Source: Isoetes taiwanensis (taxonomy: Eukaryota > Streptophyta > Lycopodiopsida > Isoetales > Isoetaceae). Taken from it: 64,000 nucleotides of DNA. Of this stretch, positions 57,467 through 64,000 are shown in pieces. A program made the position numbers and the translations under genes. The stretch is taken from positions 10,718,346 through 10,782,345 of the forward strand of contig JAJEKV010000020.1 in assembly GCA_021234155.1 (NCBI GenBank), written 5' to 3'. Each line of letters starts with the position of its first letter. Position 1 is the first letter of the stretch. The notes beneath the pieces were generated by a model that worked only from the letters and a program-made list of their open reading frames with translations, did no database searches and was not told the origin of the DNA.

Positions 57467-57520
57467 TCCAAATTCTCTCTCCTATTTCCTGTCCAAATTC
57501 TCTCTCCTATTTCCTTGGGT
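57467..57520. repeat. 24-bp tandem duplication
   Basis: CCAAATTCTCTCTCCTATTTCC is present twice in a row. Confidence 0.8.
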
Positions 57521-58259
57521 TTAATCTCGGCCGTTGGATTAATACACTTTGTATTTAAATGATGCATTTGATGCCTATTCGGGCATATATCTGGGCTGGT
57601 TCTGACTATAGCATCTGAACCGTTTTATAATGACAATATCTTAATGGTTGGAAATTAGTTTATGCGTCCCTGGTATTATAACAAAGCATTCATCATCATG
57701 GCGTGTAAAAAGGGAAAGTTGGATTTATTAGCGCGTCTTATTAGATTCTTTTTTAAAAAGCTTTCTTTTTTGTTCTTAGGATTATCATCCGGGCAACCCC
57801 AAATCTTGGAGCCTTTCATATGGATTAAGTCATCTTCATCTTCGAGCACGGCATATAGGTAAGTCATCTTCATCTTTTTGCATACACACACTAGCCAGAT
57901 GTGGGCCAAGCTATGGATGAAAAGAGAGTTCGTTTTAGGCCCTTATAGAATTGTGACTATCGGTAATGAGTATAAGTTGGTATTAATTTTTGGTCTGAAC
58001 TTGATTCTTTTGATTTAATACAAAACATCTTTAAATAGCAGTAAAGAATGGTCAATATTCTTTTATAGTTTCCCACAGGTTCAAATTGTGGATTATGTTC
58101 TGGGCATGTATATATTGTTAGGGAAGAAAGCGTTGCGTGGCCTTGGCGCCTTCATAAAGAAACTTGTAATAATAAAATCGTTTTATGATAGTGAAATGCG
58201 CAATCCTGGCCCGTTCAATTTTTTAACCTATTTTCATCCCTTACTTGGTCTGCGGTTTT

Positions 58260-59480
58260 GTTTTGTTTGGGCCACTCGAGTTCGTTTTGTTTTGTAGTTG
58301 ATGCTACCCGAAAGCAAAAAGCGTTGAATGGGAAGACAACAAAGCTAGCTGATGTACCCATGGATTAAGCGGACAATAGGATATCATTGTGCACGTGAAT
58401 TTCATCTCTTTCTTGTTGATTTTCCTTCCTTCTTCATGATCTTATTTTAGGGTTTTACAATGTGGGTATGCATGGGATTACCTTGTTGTCTTTATCCTCG
58501 AGGTAACTTACTTAAATCTATCTTAAACCTACTAAAGACTTGTCATTTATCTTGTGTCATCCCATGGGTTTTTTTTTGAAAGCTTGCATATTGAATGTTC
58601 TTTCTTGTGTTTATAAAGCATTTTGGCTACATTTTGATTAAGTCTTCTTTTTTTATAAAATCACAATTTGAGAAACAATAGTTTCTTTCCTACCTCTATG
58701 TTAGGATCAATAGGGGATGTATTAATCCATATAATTTCTTAAATTTGCAACTTGATTGGCTTCTGGGACTCCATGTAATGATATTCTCAACAGGTTCAAA
58801 AGGCTCTACACCATGGCGGCGATGTTTGCCAACAGGTCTAGGGCAGATTCTCCATAGCAATGTGGGTATGTCTTTTTTCAGCGATGTATTTCAAATGATG
58901 ATGTGAAAGGCGGATTTTGTTTAATATAACTTCTACATTTTGAGACTTTATACTTACATATTTGGCCTGTGACTGCAAAAACAACAAGCCTTGGAGTTGG
59001 TTGCTTCTATGGTGTCTGTTAGGCACCTCTTGGTTAATAGGTCAAAATCGAATGTTTACCCGGACAACAAATTTGTTCCATCGATTAGGTATATGAAGTG
59101 TTCTTAGTTCTTAAAATACTATTTAAAAAACATTGTCTAAGTTTTAAATGTTTGGCTATTCATTTGGGAATTAGCATTTAATAATCATTTCATGTAATGT
59201 AGGTTTCTATTCCTACTAATAGAAGCAGCAAAGGTTGAAATCGCTGTTATCTTGAATGAAATTTCTCATCAAGCTCAAATTTAAGGGGAGCTTCTTTTGA
59301 GAAAGTTACAAGGCAGTGGCAATTCATATTCATCCTGTCTAAACCAGCTCTTATGTGATTATGGAAGATGTAATAGATCTAATTTATGACATAGAAGGTA
59401 GCAATTTCTTCCACCCACGAATTTGATTTCCACTATCTCTGTTCCTGGCTGTTTTCATTCCCTTACATGCCAATGGAATG
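58260..59480. repeat. Segmental duplication, copy 2
   Basis: Partner of 55850-57080 at an offset of about 2.4 kb, in the same orientation. Confidence 0.65.
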
Positions 59481-59499
59481 AATCAGCATTATCTTTCTT

Positions 59500-62400
59500 T
59501 GCCTACCCGCTTAGTATAGTTTCACGCTTTTTTTTACCTTTGTTTTCAAAACAAGATATATCAGCTTGTTTATTGACCTTCCCGTTTAGTTGTATGCACT
59601 CAAGGGGTTGAATCGGGGTCGTAAAAGATTTATGGCTTTACTCTTGCTGCATCTGCCATGTTTGTCTCAAGAACATGCACGCTGAACATTGGGAGTTGCT
59701 TCCAAATAGGACATGTTGCCTGTGTGTCTTCAGAAGCCAACAAAGAGGTAAGCTTCATCCTAAGGAAGATTTACCTTTTGTGTCGACTAATAATGCTTCA
59801 TATTGAATTAGGCACTCAACGTCTTCCACGATATGTGGGCCTGCCGAAGGCAATTGAGATGATGCTGGTATGTAATGAACAGTATATCTATATCAATTGA
59901 GATGATGCTCGTATGCAATGAACAATATATTTGTATGGGCCTCAAGTCAAGACATAGCACCTTGCGTACCACGTTATATCTCTGCGTGTGATTTAGAGTA
60001 GAAAGATAATATGAGGCAGTTGCCCTTGAGGCATTCTTCAAAAGTTTAGTGGGCCATCTTTGCAAGGCGAGATCTAATATGGAAAATGCGGCTTTCAACC
60101 GTTATCTATTTCATGCTTTTAATTGTTGAAGCATCCCTATGAAAGTTGTCTACAGCCATCATCATAAACAGAAAAAGGGAAAGTGCCTTTACTAGTAGGA
60201 ATGTTTATCCATCGACCGCAGTTTCTTTTCTTGTATTTATGTTATCTTGAGCCATACAAAGCATCATGCTTTTTTCATGATTTCTATTTCTACTATCTGT
60301 GCTTGCATTTGGTATTTTTGTTTTTATAATGTTTGTGCTCACACTAGCAAGTTGGTCTCACCTATGTAATGGTAAGCTATCTTGTGGCAAATATAGCTAT
60401 GCTTTTGGTGATAGTATAAGTTATGTCGTTCTTATTGCATGTTACGTGGAATCAATGCATTGATTTTGTATTTTATGATTTTTAGAACTCTATGATGAAG
60501 CCAATCACATCGTAGGAGGGTAAAGAACTTGGGCTAATAGATTCTATAGTTTCCCACGGCGGTTGTTGAGCATTGCAATAGGTGGGCATTATATATTATT
60601 ATAGAGCATCAAGACCGTGGACCATTGGCCTTCATAGAACTCATAAATTAGAATCATTTGGAGAGGCTCGTGAAATAATAAAGTTTGCAACATAGGCAAA
60701 GAAAACTTTGACAAACTTGAGCATCCACTTTTGTGTCTTGATGCCATTAGGAAGGTGTTGTTTCAGGACTTGCTTTGGCATCCTTAAGGTAGGTCCTTGT
60801 TGCTTTGTGAATGTGGCCAAGCTCAAATGTACCCATGGATTAACTGGTCGATCATATTATATTAGGAAGAAGATAGCATTTATTGCGTCTATGCTATGCT
60901 CGCGGCAAAAGCATTAACACACATATTTTTGCGGTGTAGTGTCGAGAGATTCTATAGTTAACGGTATTCACTTACTTGGAATGGATTCTCTTGACATTAT
61001 ACTCAGAGAATTGTATTCAACTCATTGTGTAGTGTCGGTTGTGTAGCTTAATTGCTCTTAGTGACTTGTGATTTGATTCCCTTGTGATTATATTTCGAAA
61101 TTGTGTTCCAATTTATATTGTTCAATTTCTAATCCCCATTTGTGCTTGCATCCCATTCCAATTGTTAGAGTTTTATTTAAATTTGGCCATAATGTTTTTG
61201 ATATTTCTCCAGGACATAAACTCTTGTTAAGTTCTGGTGTGACTCAAATATTGGTCTTAAACCTACATCTATAAAAAGTCGGTTGGTGTTATCGGTGGGT
61301 GGTGGATTTATGGGTTCGAGGGCATAGTGGACCATTTTTGATATTGAGCAACATCCCCCTGAATCTTGAGTGTTAAATGTACAATTTCTTCAACAATGTA
61401 TGGACGAGGGTCAAATGTAAGATATTCTTCACGAAGTGGATTTGGTTCAAGAAGCTAACTTGGAGACTGATTGAGAATTTTGGAATAACAAGCTAACTTG
61501 GAAGCTACTAGTTAAGAAGGGCAAGCTAAGAAAAGCAAGGTTTGAAAAGGCTCTCTCATTTGTCGGAGGAACTCTTAGTTCGACGATGATTTTAGAAACG
61601 GTAGATGTTATCATTGAGGTGAGATCATGTTCTTTTGTATCACATTGTGGTTTTACATTTAGAAAATCTTTGCTACTTAGGTTTGTTGTTTGCTATTGCG
61701 GTCTAAATTGAATAAACAATAAGTGTTGAGGCTCCTGTGGTTCCACATGCAAATCTGATCATCTCAACATGTATGGGTGGGAAAATGTGATGGAAGTTGA
61801 GAAAAGGATCAGGAGATTGAACTATGTTGCCATCCCGCTTTATCTTAAAGCGTGATTCAACTCTTGCATTGAATAAGAAGCATCACCATAAATTCATATT
61901 CATATTCAAACTATATCCCGATGATCTTCCAAAACCTGTTAAGGTGGTATCTATATTCAAACACATTGGCATGTTCAATTTACATTTACGTTGATAATTA
62001 TATTGGCATCAACATCGGCCTTGTGCATATTCTTTCATCGACCTTCCATACCTTAGGAACGCCAGGTTTACGGTATAGATATGACTTCAGCAAAAATAGT
62101 CTCATTTTTCTTTATCTACTTGAAATATAAGATTTTATCTAACTGTCTTACTTTAAACCACTTTAGTTGGTGGTCGGGCAAGATTATGCATGAGATATTC
62201 TCTGTAAGGACTTGCTAGAAGTTCAATGATGGTGTTCTTCCGATATTAATGCAAACGTCCGGATATTTCACTCTTGCAAGAGCGAAATGATGCAAACAAA
62301 CCATAATCTCTTTTCAATGATTTTACTTGAGATTCTTTTGGGATGTTTAATGGTTTGTTTAATAATGATTATCATTGTTATATTCAGGTCACCCGGGTAA

Positions 62401-62920
62401 CATGGTATTTGAAACTCGACACCAATCTCATTGATAGGACCCCTGATGAGTTTACTCTACTCCAAGCAACTTTTTGTCATCTCTAGACAAAATGTTGGAC
62501 AACATTTAGTTATGGCACCCAAAACAATTCTATCTTGGTGAATCTCAAGCTTCTTGGACATGGCAACAAACAAGCACAACTTGGATAGATCCATCTTGAC
62601 TAAAAACCAAGAGCCGTGTCATGCGTATCAATTCTCACAATCTCATCTCAGTTTATCCGGACTTTATACGAGAATGACCCATGCCCATGATGGCTTTGTA
62701 TGTCTTCAACTACCATGGAACCATCTATTGATAACGTTTTTGGATCAAGAAAATGCCGGACTCAACCCATTAACCTATTTCCTTGATGGCTTCTGAGCTA
62801 GCCCATAGTTCCATAATCATCCCACAAAGACGGTGTAAATATGGCTACTCAAGTAGCAAATATTACGCTTTTGATTTTGCTTTGGCATGAAATCACTGTG
62901 GTTCTAGGAAGGTTAGACAT
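59500..62920. other. Noncoding region
   Basis: No convincing gene. TCTATAGTTTCCCAC recurs near 58065 and 60543. ATATCAATTGAGATGATGCT is duplicated near 59850 and 59893. Confidence 0.35.
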
Positions 62921-62926
62921 GTAAAG

Positions 62927-63262
62927 TTATTGCATCCATTCGCATTGCATTCCCATAAGCACATTGTGAATAACAGAATTGAAGCATGTATCTTAGTTTC
63001 CAATAAACTTCCTGATATATATGCAAAGTGTGGGCAGATAGCACAAGCAATGCAAATCTTTGATAAAATGTCTGTCCGGGTTGTAGGTACATGGAATGCA
63101 ATTATTGCAAGTTATGGAAAACCTGGAGATGATATAAAAACACTAGAACTCTATGATGAGAGGGCACTCCTGTGTAAAGCCAGATGTAAATATTCTCATT
63201 ACCATTTTCAATGCGTGTAGCAATAGTTTAGACATTGAAAAGGAAAATAATATATTATAATC
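62927..63262 (+). pseudogene. PPR protein fragment, possibly Helitron-borne
   Basis: Blocks HSHKHIVNNRIEACILVSNK, LPDIYAKCGQIAQAMQIFDK and VGTWNAIIASYGKPGDD are PLS-type PPR repeats. A further KPDVNILITIFNACSNSLDI block follows in a shifted frame after about 63165. About two and a half repeats remain, with no start and no E/DYW domain. It lies about 650 bp before a Helitron 3' end. Confidence 0.65.
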
Positions 63263-63895
63263 TCAAGTTATTCAGGGGTAATTTTGTTCTCATACAATCT
63301 TAGCACGCGTTATAGAAGGTGCAATTAGTAGGAACCACTAGATAACATAGTAAAATTTGTAAACTTTGACTATGAATTTACCCATATCAAGAGACGATGC
63401 ATATTGAATTTATTCACAATTAGAAAGTTTAAGTTTGGCGTCAGGGTGGAATATTGATTACAATCGGCAGTTCCATGTTTGTTAAATGGAAGTTTCCTTT
63501 CACTTCACACATCACAATTCCTCACTTAGGATTTGCACTATGTAGCTTGTCCTATTTCCCTTGCAAATCTAGCCCTTGGACAACGTCGGGCACATGTTTG
63601 CTAGAATACATTAGAATAAACTTTTGTCTGGCTAGAACATCACATAATTGGAATTATGCATGCCACCACCAACAAGACATAGATATTCACTCGCAATTAC
63701 CAGCAATTGCTCCTAGAACCAGAAAGCATTGAATTCCATGAAACTACATCTTTCACAGGCTGGTTACGATTACCAGCAATTGCTCTTAGAAATTTGTGGC
63801 ATTAGATTTTCCAACTTATACAATTTTTTACCCTTTAGATGTTATAAAGTTAAATCCACCATTTTTATTACTTTTTGACTTATGCCTGACAAAAA

Positions 63896-63923
63896 GCCCA
63901 GCAACGCTGGGCACTTTTTCTAG
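63896..63923 (+). mobile_element. Helitron 3' terminus
   Basis: The hairpin GCCCAGC-AAC-GCTGGGC (63896-63912) is followed after seven bases by CTAG (63920-63923) and then T. This is the diagnostic plant Helitron end: a short GC hairpin just before CTRR, inserted at A|T. The 5' TC end could not be located, so the element's length is unknown; it would extend leftwards. Confidence 0.7.
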
Positions 63924-64000
63924 TACTAATATAAAGGTGAATCCAGTGGTCATGAAATTCTCACAGGTCGTTAAGAATCGAGTGAAGACTCAAATAATGG

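Noticed and set aside
63896-63919. Rho-independent terminator
   Set aside because: GC hairpin plus T-run fits in form, but the context is eukaryotic and the CTAG|T end identifies a Helitron terminus.

Overview
The window reads as nuclear DNA of a land plant with a repeat-rich genome, most likely a fern or another non-seed plant. The signs are pentatricopeptide-repeat (PPR) gene fragments, plant-type Ty1/copia and chromodomain Ty3/gypsy elements, a Helitron end, several MITEs, and a LINE whose reverse transcriptase does not look like the usual angiosperm L1. There are no bacterial operons. I recognise few intact host genes; most of the sequence is nested mobile DNA and worn gene fragments.

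Layout. 0-8.6 kb: a compact cluster of small genes on both strands. It holds three paralogues of an unknown ~75-residue protein, two diverged copies of a gene with a methyltransferase-like 'LDFFSGG' block, an intact 156-codon unknown ORF, and a family of ~21-bp GC-rich palindromes (AAATTGGGCG..CGCCCAATTT type). The palindromes mostly sit at gene 3' ends; five of the last six intervals form a ~66-bp tandem array. Short spacing, strand switching and 3' palindromes resemble large DNA virus architecture, but no hallmark gene is visible. A 587-bp inverted-repeat element closes one of the genes. 10.2-14.9 kb: a short non-autonomous LTR element (TSD CTCCC) with a LINE inserted inside its 3' LTR. 15-24 kb: noncoding, with a poly(A) retroposon (15-bp TSD), a small MITE, and several tandem repeats.

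24.4-33.7 kb: a spliced host gene of unknown function on the + strand. Its first coding exon carries a 5-kb antisense Ty1/copia element (TSD GCACT), an intron carries a 321-bp MITE whose sister copy lies inside the copia element, and about 20 bp after its stop codon a very large Ty3/gypsy chromovirus is inserted (33,739-50,953, TSD AATAG).

The chromovirus is the most striking object. Read on the minus strand it has 5' LTR, primer-binding site, an ORF ending in a full-length histone H3 fold domain (about 54% identical, gap-free, to canonical H3 over 89 residues in a hand alignment), two further unknown ORFs, gag, protease, RT, RNase H, integrase with a C-terminal chromodomain, and 3' LTR. Four copies of a 67-nt hairpin bracket the H3-like ORF. 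Its 5' LTR holds a 4.1-kb terminal-inverted-repeat element. A histone H3-like protein and a chromodomain in one retroelement is, to my knowledge, not a standard arrangement, and is my main candidate for something undescribed.

51-64 kb: a DEAH11/12-type RNA helicase fragment, a PPR pseudogene, long AT-rich stretches, a 1.2-kb segmental duplication, a MITE, a second PPR fragment and a Helitron 3' end.
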